DNA of 64,000 nt from Cohaesibacter intestini (GTDB taxonomy: Bacteria > Pseudomonadota > Alphaproteobacteria > Rhizobiales > Cohaesibacteraceae), in assembly GCF_003324485.1 (NCBI RefSeq), contig NZ_QODK01000001.1:124001-188000 (forward strand). Direction: 5' to 3'. The notes below the pieces were generated by a model. That model did not search any database. It saw nothing but the letters and a program-made list of their open reading frames with translations, and was not told where the DNA came from. Made by a program: the position numbers and the translations under genes. Positions within the stretch are counted from its first letter, which is position 1; each line of letters opens with the position of its first letter. This document shows, piece after piece, positions 55,718-64,000 of the stretch.

Positions 55718-57637
55718 CTATCCGTTCTGGACGGCTGAAGGTCCACGGGCTTCAAGGCTTTCCTGATAGAGAGATAGAGCAAGGGTTGCATAAAAGGTCG
55801 CAGTACCAGCGTAACAGCAATACCAGACCCCAGCGACTCCGGAGGAAAAAAAGTCTATGTCATGCCATCCGCCATCGGCTTCTTGTCGCCGGATCAGCCA
55901 CTGGGCGGCCTGTTGCGCCTCAGGGCAACCAGCCTCCCCTGCCGCTACATAACACATCAGGACAGATGCGGTATGAACGGTGCTTGATGGCGCTGGTACA
56001 TACTGCTTGGCATGGAATGAGCCGATGCTTTCGCCATAGCCTCCATCTTCCTGCGCGATGCTCTTGAGCCATCGGACGGCCCGCTTGACGCTTGGTGAAT
56101 CGGCTTCTCCCGCACTGCAAAGGGCTTCAATGGCCGCGCAGGTGGCCGCGAGATAATGGACGAACCAGGAGCAAACCCATTTGTCTTCTTCTTGGGATGC
56201 ATGAAGATAGGCCACCCCGTCCTGCATGGCTTGCCTCGCCTTGGGGATGTGCGCCTCCAGCCCCGCATAGGTCCGGGCAATCAACTGGGCATTCAAACAG
56301 ACATTTCTGGCGGTGATGAAGGGGCATGACGGATCATACATGAACCAAGCGCCCCCTCTTAGGAATTTAACCCAGTTTTTCTCCCCCCTGCTCCAGCTGG
56401 CCCATGCTCCCTTCCCGTCTTGCATCGCCCAGAGCCAATGAAAGGCCGAGAGGACCGAGCGCCGTTGCTCCGGCGTGTTTTGCCAATTGGTCAACACACC
56501 CATCACGGCCAAAGCAGTATCATCGGCATCAGGGCAATAAAGCCCATAGCGGTGGAACGTCCAGGCACCGCTTTTCGCCGGATCGTAGCTGCGATCACGG
56601 GTCACCAGTTTGTGCTCGACATCAAACACATGAAAACTCTGGCTGGATATCAAGAAATCGCTGCCTCTGGCGATGGCTTCGGCTGAGTCTTCCTTTGACA
56701 TATGTTCAAGGGCACGCAGGGCATGGCCTGTGTCCCATGTGGCCGAGTCACAAAAGCCCTGCGCTCGGCCATCCGGGGTGTCGACCTGCCATGTCTCAAG
56801 CGCCCTCAAGGCCCGATCAATGACCGCTCGATGGGCATCGGCATCGGCACAATAGAGGCTATGAGCAGAAAAGATTGTCATGTGAACCAGCGAGAAGAAA
56901 GTGCCATCCTCTTCCACATGGTCCAGCAGCCACTGGATAGCCTTTTCAAAGTGCTTTGGTGTTCCAATCAGGGCACTGACACCCTTGAGCACCCCATTAA
57001 CCAGACGGGGACCTCTACCGAAATTGCGGCGGGCACTTGCAAGCCAGTTGGACTGCCATTGCGCCGTCGGAATGCGGGTCTTGGTGTGGGGGGCAGTGCA
57101 GGCAAACCCGCTCTGGATGATACTGAGCGGGATCAAGCCCCATTTCAAAACCCCGATGTCATAAATATTCGGATGCCACCAGTGCGGCAGGGAGACAATC
57201 CATGTGGGACAGAAGGGAATATCGTCATAGGAGAGGTGGCCCGTGAAGGCAAAATACCCCAGCCAGAAAGCATCCAGTTGCGGGGTTGGCTGACTGTCCA
57301 GCCAGTCCCGCGCCTTCAAACCCGCCTCGCGCCCTTCTCGGGTTTGTGCCTGTTCCAGCGCAATCGCGCAAATGGCCGTGACATCCGGATCCGCCACGCC
57401 ATCAGGCAGGGCTGGCCATGCACCGCAGGCAAGCTGACTGTTGGCCAGATAAAGCTCCAGCGGCACAACAGGAAAAGTGTCATATCTGCCCATGGCCTGT
57501 AGGCCTTGCAGATAGAAACCCGTCGTGCGCGCATCATTATAGACCGGCCGGTCCCACGATCCGTCGGCCAGTTGCCAAGTATGGAGTCTGTCTCGCGCCT
57601 TCTGCAAAACATCTTCAAGTGTCTTGAGGGCCATCAT
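55718..57637 (-). CDS. Squalene-hopene-cyclase-like class II terpene cyclase
   Basis: About 639 aa. The protonating DXDD motif is present as PDADDTA (residues 370-373 counted from ATG 57637). QW-type repeats are seen: LADGSWDRP, QDGKGAWASW, QEDGGYGES, QEADGGWHD. The N-terminal SHC-type GAWPALPDGVADPDVTA is also recognisable. Class II cyclases protonate a polyprene end and form polycycles such as hopene. The rest is quite divergent from hopanoid-pathway SHC (for example WWHPNIYDIGVLKWGL), so the substrate may not be squalene. Start: GTG 57649 or tandem ATGs 57637/57634. It heads the operon of monooxygenase, exporter and secreted protein. Confidence 0.85.
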   Translation of the reverse strand: MMALKTLEDVLQKARDRLHTWQLADGSWDRPVYNDARTTGFYLQGLQAMGRYDTFPVVPLELYLANSQLACGAWPALPDGVADPDVTAICAIALEQAQTREGREAGLKARDWLDSQPTPQLDAFWLGYFAFTGHLSYDDIPFCPTWIVSLPHWWHPNIYDIGVLKWGLIPLSIIQSGFACTAPHTKTRIPTAQWQSNWLASARRNFGRGPRLVNGVLKGVSALIGTPKHFEKAIQWLLDHVEEDGTFFSLVHMTIFSAHSLYCADADAHRAVIDRALRALETWQVDTPDGRAQGFCDSATWDTGHALRALEHMSKEDSAEAIARGSDFLISSQSFHVFDVEHKLVTRDRSYDPAKSGAWTFHRYGLYCPDADDTALAVMGVLTNWQNTPEQRRSVLSAFHWLWAMQDGKGAWASWSRGEKNWVKFLRGGAWFMYDPSCPFITARNVCLNAQLIARTYAGLEAHIPKARQAMQDGVAYLHASQEEDKWVCSWFVHYLAATCAAIEALCSAGEADSPSVKRAVRWLKSIAQEDGGYGESIGSFHAKQYVPAPSSTVHTASVLMCYVAAGEAGCPEAQQAAQWLIRRQEADGGWHDIDFFSSGVAGVWYCCYAGTATFYATLALSLYQESLEARGPSAVQNG

Positions 57638-57704
57638 TGAGCGTTCCACATATCAGATCACATCCAGCAGAGGAGAAACCCTGCAAAGCCCGGTTCTTTG
57701 CCTG

Positions 57705-60089
57705 CTAATTCAGCGCCCTCACGATACCGGACTTGATGTCCTTGCCATGGGACAGGCCCTGTACCTTCTCTACGATCGCAGCGGCATCAATCCCGTGGTG
57801 GCGGTACAGATCGCCGATGGTGCCCGTCTGGCCAAAATGCTCGACCCCGAGCGAGATGGTCTGATGACCAATCACACCGCCCAACCAGGCCAATGTGGCC
57901 GGATGGCCGTCGATCACCGTGATGATCTTGCAGTGGGATGGCAAGGCACTGAGCAAGCTTTCGATGTGGGAATAGGCCGCCAGATTGCCACGGGAGCGGG
58001 CGCGTTGCGCTGCGGTCCAGCCGGCATTGAGGCGGTCTGCCGAGGTGACGGCCAGCACCCCGATGTCGCGACGGGCTTCGGCGATGGCGCCAGCCGCCTT
58101 GATCGCTTCACTGGCAACCGCGCCCTGATAGGCAATCACCACCTCGCAGTTGGGGCCCGGCTCGCGCAGCCAATAGGCGCCGTCAATCACCCCTTGGCGA
58201 TAGGTGTCATTGGCTCGCTTGACCGGTTGCTCGATCGGGTTGGTGGTCAGGCGCAGATAGACCGAACCGCCGGTCTCATCGCGCAGCCAAGTGCGTTCAT
58301 CCGGGTCCCCTTCCCCATCGCGCTGCATATAGTCAAAGGCCCATTGCATGATGATGCCAAGCTCGTCGGCAAAGGCCGGTTCAAAGGCCGCCAGCCCATC
58401 CTGACTCATGCCGATCAGCGGTGTACCGACCGACTGATGCGCCCCGCCCTCAGGGGCAAGGGTCACACCGGATGGCGTGCCGACAATCATGAAGCGGGCA
58501 TCCTGATAGCTGGCATAATTGAGTGCATCCAGACCACGGCAGACAAAGGGATCATACACCGTGCCAATGGGAATCAGCCGTTTGCCGAAAAGGGAATGGG
58601 ACAGGCCTGCGGCACCCAGCAGCAGAAACAGGTTCATTTCCGCGATGCCTAGTTCGATATGTTGCCCAGCCGGATCAAACACCCATTTTGCCGTCGAGGG
58701 AATGCGATGCTCGATAAAGGCATCTGCCAGTGCTTTACGCGCAAACAATTTGCGGCGATTGACCCACGGGCCAAGATTGGTTGTACCGGTCACATCCGGT
58801 GATGTGGTGACAATGCGGGCCGCCAACTCGCTGTCCCCCTTGGAAAGATCATCGAGGATCTTGCCAAAGGCGCCTTGTGTCGAGATGGCACGTTCTGTGG
58901 TCAGCTCGATGGCTGGCACAGCAATTTTGTCGTCGTGATAGCGGCGGGTGCCCTTGGCAAAGAAGGGCACGTTATCCAGAAAGGCCTTGAAGGCCTCGAC
59001 ATTGTCGATTGTAGCAAGGGGGTCCCATTCGTCGCCCTTGGGGACACCCATATGGGATTGCCAGTCTGCCATCTGGCTTTTGTTCATCAGGCCGCCGTGA
59101 TTGTCCTTGTGGCCGGCAATCGGCGTCCCCCACCCCTTGACGGTGTAGGCAAGGAAGCAGGTCGGCCGGTCATGGGTCACAGAAGCGAAGACATCGGCCA
59201 TCGTGGTGACGCAGTTGCCACCAAGATTTTCCATCAATGCGGCAAGTTCGTCATCTGACCGCTTATCAATCAGAGCGGACACATCCCCCTGATCGCCCAG
59301 ATCATCCATCAGACGCTTGCGCCAGACCGCGCCGCCCATGAAGGTCAGCGCCGAATATTGCTGATTGGGGCAGGCGTCGATCCAGTCGCGGAGCTTGTTG
59401 CCGCCCGGCTCTTCGAAGGCCTCTCGCTGGAGCTTGCCATATTTGACCCGGACCACGTCCCAGCCGAACGCATCGAAGATCTTTTCGATCCGCTCGAACA
59501 GGCCCTCCCTGACGATGCCATCAAGGGACTGTCGGTTATAGTCGATGATCCACCAGCAGTTTCGCAGGTCGTTCTTCCAACCTTCCTGCAGGCATTCGTA
59601 AATGTTGCCCTCGTCCAGTTCGGCATCGCCCACCAAAGCCACCATGCGGCCCAAGGCCTGATCCTGTCCCCAGTTTTTGGCTGCGATATAGTCCTGAATG
59701 AGAGAGGCAAAGCTGGTGATGGCCACCCCAAGGCCGACCGAGCCGGTGGAGAAGTCGACATCATCGCTATCCTTGGTGCGCGACGGATAGGACTGCACCC
59801 CGCCAAAGCCACGGAAATTCTCCATCCGCTCACGGCTGAGATTGCCCATCAGATATTGCATGGCATGAAAGACCGGAGAGGCATGCGGCTTGACCGCAAC
59901 GCGATCTTCGGGTTTGAGGGCCGAAAAATAGAGTGCGGTCATGATCGAGACCATCGAGGTCGAGCTGGCCTGATGGCCACCGATCTTGATGTCATCGGTC
60001 TTGGGGCGAATATGATTGGCGTGATGGATCATCCAATGCGAGAGCCACAACAGGCGCTGTTCGATGGTCTTGAGGTGGTCGTGGCTCAT
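57705..60089 (-). CDS. AceE/MdeB-like thiamine-dependent E1 dehydrogenase
   Basis: 794 aa. It aligns in layout with homodimeric pyruvate dehydrogenase E1 (AceE, about 887 aa): HASPVFHAMQYLMGNL, TGSVGLGVAITSFASL and the TPP motif LVGDAELDEGN … IIDYNRQSLDG. The C-terminal part shows VIAYQGAVASEAIKAA and SADRLNAGWTAAQRA. Shorter members such as P. putida MdeB oxidise 2-oxobutyrate beside an amino-acid lyase. Here the neighbour is ACC deaminase, which releases 2-oxobutyrate, so that is the favoured substrate. No E2 or E3 gene is in the window. GGAGAGA precedes the ATG. Confidence 0.82.
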   Translation of the reverse strand: MSHDHLKTIEQRLLWLSHWMIHHANHIRPKTDDIKIGGHQASSTSMVSIMTALYFSALKPEDRVAVKPHASPVFHAMQYLMGNLSRERMENFRGFGGVQSYPSRTKDSDDVDFSTGSVGLGVAITSFASLIQDYIAAKNWGQDQALGRMVALVGDAELDEGNIYECLQEGWKNDLRNCWWIIDYNRQSLDGIVREGLFERIEKIFDAFGWDVVRVKYGKLQREAFEEPGGNKLRDWIDACPNQQYSALTFMGGAVWRKRLMDDLGDQGDVSALIDKRSDDELAALMENLGGNCVTTMADVFASVTHDRPTCFLAYTVKGWGTPIAGHKDNHGGLMNKSQMADWQSHMGVPKGDEWDPLATIDNVEAFKAFLDNVPFFAKGTRRYHDDKIAVPAIELTTERAISTQGAFGKILDDLSKGDSELAARIVTTSPDVTGTTNLGPWVNRRKLFARKALADAFIEHRIPSTAKWVFDPAGQHIELGIAEMNLFLLLGAAGLSHSLFGKRLIPIGTVYDPFVCRGLDALNYASYQDARFMIVGTPSGVTLAPEGGAHQSVGTPLIGMSQDGLAAFEPAFADELGIIMQWAFDYMQRDGEGDPDERTWLRDETGGSVYLRLTTNPIEQPVKRANDTYRQGVIDGAYWLREPGPNCEVVIAYQGAVASEAIKAAGAIAEARRDIGVLAVTSADRLNAGWTAAQRARSRGNLAAYSHIESLLSALPSHCKIITVIDGHPATLAWLGGVIGHQTISLGVEHFGQTGTIGDLYRHHGIDAAAIVEKVQGLSHGKDIKSGIVRALN

Positions 60090-60137
60090 TCATTCTCTCC
60101 GGTGGCTGATCCAATCTGGACGATGCTTCAACCGTCC

Positions 60138-60175
60138 CTGCGTCTCAAGGGGCCGATGCACCGCTTGAGACGCAG
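60138..60175. repeat. 12-base inverted repeat between acdS and the E1 gene
   Basis: CTGCGTCTCAAG (60138-60149) and CTTGAGACGCAG (60164-60175) pair perfectly around 14 bases, 10 bases after the acdS stop. No U-run follows on the minus strand, so it is a processing or partial-termination hairpin rather than a full terminator. Confidence 0.85.
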
Positions 60176-60184
60176 TTAATCACT

Positions 60185-61204
60185 CTAGCCGTCTTTGTAA
60201 TAGTAGCTATAGCCATTGAGGGCCGGTGCGCCACCCAGATGTGCATAAAGCACCTTCGAGCCTTTCGGGAAAAAGCCCTTCTTGGTCAGATCAATCAGGC
60301 CCTGCATGCTTTTGCCTTCATAGACAGGGTCCGTCATCATTGCTTCAGTGCGGGCCGCAAGGCGGATGGCATCGTTGGTCTCATCCGAGGGGACACCATA
60401 GGCCGGGTAGGCATAGTCCGGATTGATCACGATTTCATCTTCTCGCACCTTGCGGCCCAACCCGACAAGCTCTGCAGTGTTATCAACAATGGAGCGAACC
60501 TGTGAACGGGTTTGTTCAAGCGTGAAAGAGGCATCGATGCCTATCACACGATCCGCGCGATCCTGCGCCGCAAAACCGACAATCATGCCCCCTTGCGTGG
60601 AACCGGTCACCACACAGACGACGATATAGTCGAACTTGAAGCCAAGCTCTTCTTCCTGCTGGGCCACTTCCTCGGCAAAGCCTATATAGCCAAGAGCGCC
60701 AAATTTGTGCACCGATGCCCCGGCCGGGATAGGATAAGGTTTGCCCCCGGCATCCTTGACCGACTGGATGGCATCTTCCCAGCTTTTGCGGATACCGATG
60801 TCAAATCCGTCATCCACCAGACGGCTGTCAGCCCCCATCAATTTGGTCATCAGGATGTTGCCCACACGATCGTAAACCGCATCATAGTGCGGCACCCATT
60901 TTTCCTGAATGACCACGCATTTCATGCCAATTTTGGCGGCCGTCGCCGCCACCATGCGCGTATGGTTGGATTGCACCCCACCGATGGAGACAAGTGTGTC
61001 TGCCCCCGAGGCAATCGCATCGGGCACGATATATTCCAGTTTTCTCAGCTTGTTGCCACCCATGGCAAGGCCGGAATTGCAATCATCGCGCTTGGCATAG
61101 ATCTCAACATCTCCGCCCAATGCGTCCGTGAGGCGTGGCAGATATTCGATCGGCGTGGGACCGAAGGTCAGGGGATATTTCTCGAATTTATCAAGTAACG
61201 ACAT
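60185..61204 (-). CDS. acdS: 1-Aminocyclopropane-1-carboxylate deaminase
   Basis: 339 aa from ATG 61204 (AGGAG 7 bases upstream). PLP Lys in [45 protein letters not shown]; Glu in [14 protein letters not shown] region and Leu in [14 protein letters not shown], the residues that separate true ACC deaminases from D-cysteine desulfhydrases. It opens the ring of ACC, the plant ethylene precursor, to 2-oxobutyrate and ammonia. The divergent Lrp-type regulator and downstream E1 fit this. Confidence 0.92.
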   Translation of the reverse strand: MSLLDKFEKYPLTFGPTPIEYLPRLTDALGGDVEIYAKRDDCNSGLAMGGNKLRKLEYIVPDAIASGADTLVSIGGVQSNHTRMVAATAAKIGMKCVVIQEKWVPHYDAVYDRVGNILMTKLMGADSRLVDDGFDIGIRKSWEDAIQSVKDAGGKPYPIPAGASVHKFGALGYIGFAEEVAQQEEELGFKFDYIVVCVVTGSTQGGMIVGFAAQDRADRVIGIDASFTLEQTRSQVRSIVDNTAELVGLGRKVREDEIVINPDYAYPAYGVPSDETNDAIRLAARTEAMMTDPVYEGKSMQGLIDLTKKGFFPKGSKVLYAHLGGAPALNGYSYYYKDG

Positions 61205-61357
61205 GAGCAGGTCTCCTGTTGGAATTGCCCCAAACGCTAGCAATTTTTCCATGAAAGGTGCTCTCTAATTTTCCTCATAAATTTCCTTGAACTATCGAAT
61301 TTTTATCCATATTCTCAGATCTTCTCCATAAATTGAACAGATTTGGAAGATTCTTTC
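61205..61357. promoter_or_regulatory. Divergent acdS-acdR promoter region
   Basis: 153 bases, AT-rich. Four variants of a CCAT/TCAT-AAA motif (near 61249, 61275, 61307 and 61326; for example TTTCCATGAAA, CTCATAAATTT) could be AcdR/Lrp half-sites. Spacing is 26, 32 and 19 bases. Confidence 0.45.
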
Positions 61358-61819
61358 ATGCCAGAACTGGACCGGATAGACCGAAACATCCTGCGAGCGC
61401 TGCAAGAGGAAGGTCGCCTGTCCAATGCGGACCTTGCAAGCCGGGTCAATGTCAGTCCCGCGACCTGCCATCGTCGCACCCAACGCCTGTTTGACGATGG
61501 CTATATCGAAGGGGTGAGTGCACGCATCAATCCCGAACAGGTCGGCATGGGGGCATTGGTCATGGTGGGCGTGGTTCTTGACCGCTCCACGCCAGAAAGC
61601 TTCGCCGAGTTTGAACAGGCCGCAAACAGGATGCCCGTCATTCTGGACTGCAATCTGGTGGCTGGAGACTTTGACTATCTGCTCAAGATCAGAGCCCGCG
61701 ATATGAACGATTTCAACAAGTTGCACGGAGAGCAACTGATTGCCTTGCCGGGCGTGCGCCAAACGCGCACCTTCTTCGTCATGAAGGAGGTCAAGAACAA
61801 CGCCCCGCTCACCTTCTAA
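61358..61819 (+). CDS. acdR: Lrp/AsnC-family regulator, AcdR-like
   Basis: 153 aa from ATG 61358 (a TTG lies 15 bases earlier). N-terminal helix-turn-helix: LDRIDRNILRALQEEGRLSN, ADLASRVNVSPATCHRRTQR. C-terminal RAM ligand domain: MGALVMVGVVLDRSTPESF, LVAGDFDYLLKIRARDMNDF. Known AcdR proteins activate acdS when ACC is present. Divergence from acdS supports that role. Symbol given on position and family. Confidence 0.86.
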   Translation: MPELDRIDRNILRALQEEGRLSNADLASRVNVSPATCHRRTQRLFDDGYIEGVSARINPEQVGMGALVMVGVVLDRSTPESFAEFEQAANRMPVILDCNLVAGDFDYLLKIRARDMNDFNKLHGEQLIALPGVRQTRTFFVMKEVKNNAPLTF

Positions 61820-61867
61820 AAGTCAGGCCTATTGAGATCCCGACATTCTGAAGCCGTGCACAGGTAT

Positions 61868-63112
61868 CTAGTGGGCGAGGACAGATCGCCCTTGTGGCAT
61901 CAGCGCCCGGGTCCAGTGCGCAGCCGAGCCTTCCATCATGTCGGCGAGGATCAATCCGGTCGTCGGCCCGAGGGTCAAGCCCTGATGCCCATGGCCGAAA
62001 TTGAACCACAGGCCCTTGTGGGCCGGAGCGGCCCCTACCATGGGCAGCATGTCCGGCAGGCAAGGGCGATGGCCGAACCAGACATCGTCCGGTCTTTCCT
62101 CTCCGACCTTCAGAATCTGTCTGGCGCTGTTCAAACCGTGGCGCAGCTGCTTGAGATTGACGCCTCGATCCCGTCTGGTCAGTTCCGCGCCGGTCACAAT
62201 GCGCAAAGCGTCACCGATCGGGGCCAGTACAACGCCATTGGCAAAATCATGCAGGGGTCGGGTGGGAGCATCCGTCACGTCATACTGCTTGTGATAGCCC
62301 CGTTTCCAGACCATTTTCAGTCGATAGCCGTGCCTTTCAAGAAGGTCCGGAGCCCATGGGCCCAGCGCGATGACAATATCGGATGCTGTGATTTTGCCTT
62401 CGGCGGTGGTCACCGCCCATCCCGCCCCTTCCGGGGTCAGGCTCATCGCATCGCCCTGCAGCAGCTGTCCTCCACGCCGCACAAACAAGGCCTTGTAGGC
62501 CATTGTCAACGCCAAAGGATCTGTGAGGCTCCAGCTGTCGCACCAATGGATCGCACCGGCCAGCTGTGTGGTGATTGCCGGTTCTTCCTTGGCCAGCGTC
62601 TGGCCATCAATCACGCGCAACGGCACATCATAATGGGTCTGAAGATAGTCGGCCTCCAACGCCTTGGCATCCATCGCTTTCTGATCACGGCAGATCGAGA
62701 AAAAGCCGTCGCGGCGGATCAGGTCTTGCGCCCCTGACGCATCAATGAAGGGGGCGTGATCACGCGTTGCCCGATAGGCAAGCTGGGCGTAGGTTTTGGA
62801 GATTTCTGCATGCTTGCCAGCTTCAGAATAGCGATAATAGGTCGCCAACGCGGGCAACAGTCGGGGCAGATCGCGCCAATGATAGACAATGTCATTGGTC
62901 AGCCCGAGGCCATAGCGCAGCAACGTCGGCAGATGATGGGTGATGTTGTAAGGCTCAACCGCCTCTCGCTGGATGATCCCTGCATTGCCATAACTGGTCT
63001 CCATACCGGCCTGTTGCCGGTCGAGCAGGGCAACGGAATGTCCACGCTCTTGCAGGGCGAGCGCGGAGCTGAGTCCGACGATGCCCGCTCCGAGGATAAG
63101 TGTCTCGGTCAT
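61868..63112 (-). CDS. D-amino-acid dehydrogenase-like FAD oxidoreductase
   Basis: 414 aa. FAD loop LILGAGIVGLSSALALQERG, then MGET-type ETSYGNAGII, LAKEEPAITTQLAGAIHWC, and C-terminal PMVGAAPAHKGLWFNFGHGH. This is DadA-type, transferring electrons from D-amino acids to the quinone pool; exact substrate unknown. Convergent with acdR and 140 bases downstream of dsdA on the same strand, so D-amino-acid use is likely. Confidence 0.86.
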   Translation of the reverse strand: MTETLILGAGIVGLSSALALQERGHSVALLDRQQAGMETSYGNAGIIQREAVEPYNITHHLPTLLRYGLGLTNDIVYHWRDLPRLLPALATYYRYSEAGKHAEISKTYAQLAYRATRDHAPFIDASGAQDLIRRDGFFSICRDQKAMDAKALEADYLQTHYDVPLRVIDGQTLAKEEPAITTQLAGAIHWCDSWSLTDPLALTMAYKALFVRRGGQLLQGDAMSLTPEGAGWAVTTAEGKITASDIVIALGPWAPDLLERHGYRLKMVWKRGYHKQYDVTDAPTRPLHDFANGVVLAPIGDALRIVTGAELTRRDRGVNLKQLRHGLNSARQILKVGEERPDDVWFGHRPCLPDMLPMVGAAPAHKGLWFNFGHGHQGLTLGPTTGLILADMMEGSAAHWTRALMPQGRSVLAH

Positions 63113-63252
63113 AGCCTGTTCGTCTTTCTTCTTTCTTCCCGTTCCCCGATAACGGGGCTTTTCCCATTGGCGTCAATCATCAAGGCGCAACCGATTATCG
63201 GTCTCACTGACAATTGTTGGTCTCACTGGCAGCGCGTTGGCTGGATCGGAGC

Positions 63253-64000
63253 TCATGTCGCAGTCTCTTTTGAAAGACTGGTAGGGTGTCCCAATTCCAT
63301 ACCCCGGTCAACAAAGGCCTGAAATTTCAATTCCGGCACAAAGGTTCCTCCCGTTGCCCAGACCACATGAATGGCGTTCGAGAGGGGCTTACTGAGCAGA
63401 TGCCGATCAGCGAATGCCTGTCCCTCCAGACTGTTGGCAATGAAGTGCGGCCCCGCGAAGCCGATGGTCGCAGAAGGTTCCAATTGCAGCGAAGCGCCAT
63501 GATAGGCCGTGGCGACCCAGCGAAACAGATCTTCATCGCCAACCGTATAAACACCAGCCAGCCGGGTCTGCATGCGTTCAGCAACCAGATCCGACATGGT
63601 TGCCACTGCCATGCCATCGGCTTCTGTCCGATTGGTCAGGCCAACATCATAGACTGAGATCCGGGCGTCCCGGCCATGCATCATGCGCAGCATGGCTGAG
63701 GCAGATTGGCAAGGTTCGGCAAAAAAGCAATGAACATGCGCCCCGAACAGACCGCGCGCGCCGTAGGCAATGCCGCCGGGGGCTCCGCCGATGCCGCAGG
63801 GCAAATGAAGAAACAAGGGCCGATCAGGACCAACAACAATGCCCGCCTCGCGCAGCTGTATGTCCAGTTCGCCAGCCGCTGCCATATAGCCTTGGAACAA
63901 CAGCTCTGAATGCTCGTCATCGACAAAATAGGCCAGAGGATCATACCGGGCTGCATCCCTTGCCACGGCAACCGCATGATTATAGTCGCCGCGATGCTGC
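63253..64000 (-). CDS. dsdA: D-serine dehydratase (5' part beyond window)
   Basis: 249 codons in frame to the window edge (coding begins beyond 64000). Seen: HRGDYNHAVAVARDAARYDP, YFVDDEHSELLFQGYMAA, the PLP phosphate loop LPCGIGGAPGGIAYG, HVHCFFAEPCQSASAMLR, DGMAVATMSDLVAERMQ and HVVWATGGTFVPELKFQAFV, all characteristic of DsdA. The PLP lysine lies in the missing part. It turns D-serine to pyruvate and ammonia. Downstream lies the DadA-like gene. Confidence 0.9.
   Translation of the reverse strand, partial: QHRGDYNHAVAVARDAARYDPLAYFVDDEHSELLFQGYMAAAGELDIQLREAGIVVGPDRPLFLHLPCGIGGAPGGIAYGARGLFGAHVHCFFAEPCQSASAMLRMMHGRDARISVYDVGLTNRTEADGMAVATMSDLVAERMQTRLAGVYTVGDEDLFRWVATAYHGASLQLEPSATIGFAGPHFIANSLEGQAFADRHLLSKPLSNAIHVVWATGGTFVPELKFQAFVDRGMELGHPTSLSKETAT

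Noticed and set aside
60185-61204. D-cysteine desulfhydrase instead of ACC deaminase
   Set aside because: The residues typical of true ACC deaminases (Glu in the [11 protein letters not shown] region and Leu in YAHLGG), together with the Lrp regulator, favour acdS.

Overview
The window comes from an alphaproteobacterium, most likely Hyphomicrobiales (Rhizobiales). The gene order is typical of that order: rnd-lptC-lptA; ahcY-divL-tsaE-murU-addB-addA-trxA; folC-accD-trpA-trpB-trpF (read on the minus strand); ihfB-sppA-rpsA-cmk-aroA next to a FYDLN-type protein and tRNA-Ala. Base composition is moderately GC-rich. A genus near Cohaesibacter or the Stappiaceae would fit, but that is a guess from general resemblance.

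Layout. 1-2.8 kb: LPS-transport genes lptA (cut by the window edge) and lptC, ribonuclease D and a small secreted SH3-like protein. 2.8-11.8 kb: a compact exopolysaccharide locus on the minus strand (flippase, GT4, GINT1-like beta-propeller protein, Wzz/GumC protein with a kinase-like tail lacking Walker A, WecG-type transferase, secreted GH5 glycanase). 12-17.6 kb: an SDR, ahcY with a structured leader, and a DivL-like kinase whose H-box histidine is tyrosine. 17.7-27.3 kb: a TsaE-AmgK fusion with MurU (cell-wall sugar recycling), AddB/AddA and thioredoxin. 27.5-27.8 kb: a DUF1127 gene followed by hairpins with CCTCCTCCC loops, matching CcsR/cuckoo small RNAs. 28.5-35.3 kb: folC, accD, trpA/B/F and an ornithine-cyclodeaminase-family gene. 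35.5-43.2 kb: lapA, ihfB, sppA, rpsA, cmk, a leaderless BtuF-like protein, aroA and the FYDLN protein. 43.5-44 kb: tRNA-Ala(GGC), then a probable integration scar with arm-like repeats and an IS3-family stump.

44-64 kb is more accessory: a sugar-nucleotide epimerase-like gene, a FecBCD-type metal-chelate ABC transporter, a Tat-type isochorismatase-family hydrolase, an orphan histidine kinase, an AraC regulator, and then a four-gene minus-strand operon of squalene-hopene-cyclase-like terpene cyclase, FAD monooxygenase, MMPL/RND exporter and secreted protein. This operon is the best candidate for an undescribed biosynthesis-and-export system. The right end is an amino-acid catabolic block: an AceE/MdeB-like E1, ACC deaminase acdS, divergent Lrp-type acdR, a DadA-like D-amino-acid dehydrogenase and D-serine dehydratase (cut by the window edge). 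ACC deaminase makes 2-oxobutyrate, which the E1 could oxidise; the D-amino-acid enzymes act on related substrates.

The strongest regulatory observations are the CCTCCTCCC hairpin array, two TTAA-N7-TTAA (CtrA-like) sites, a (T4G4)3 tract ahead of trpF, an 11-bp fourfold repeat ahead of cmk, and a 12-bp-stem hairpin between acdS and the E1 gene. All functions are inferred from sequence by eye; no database search was run.
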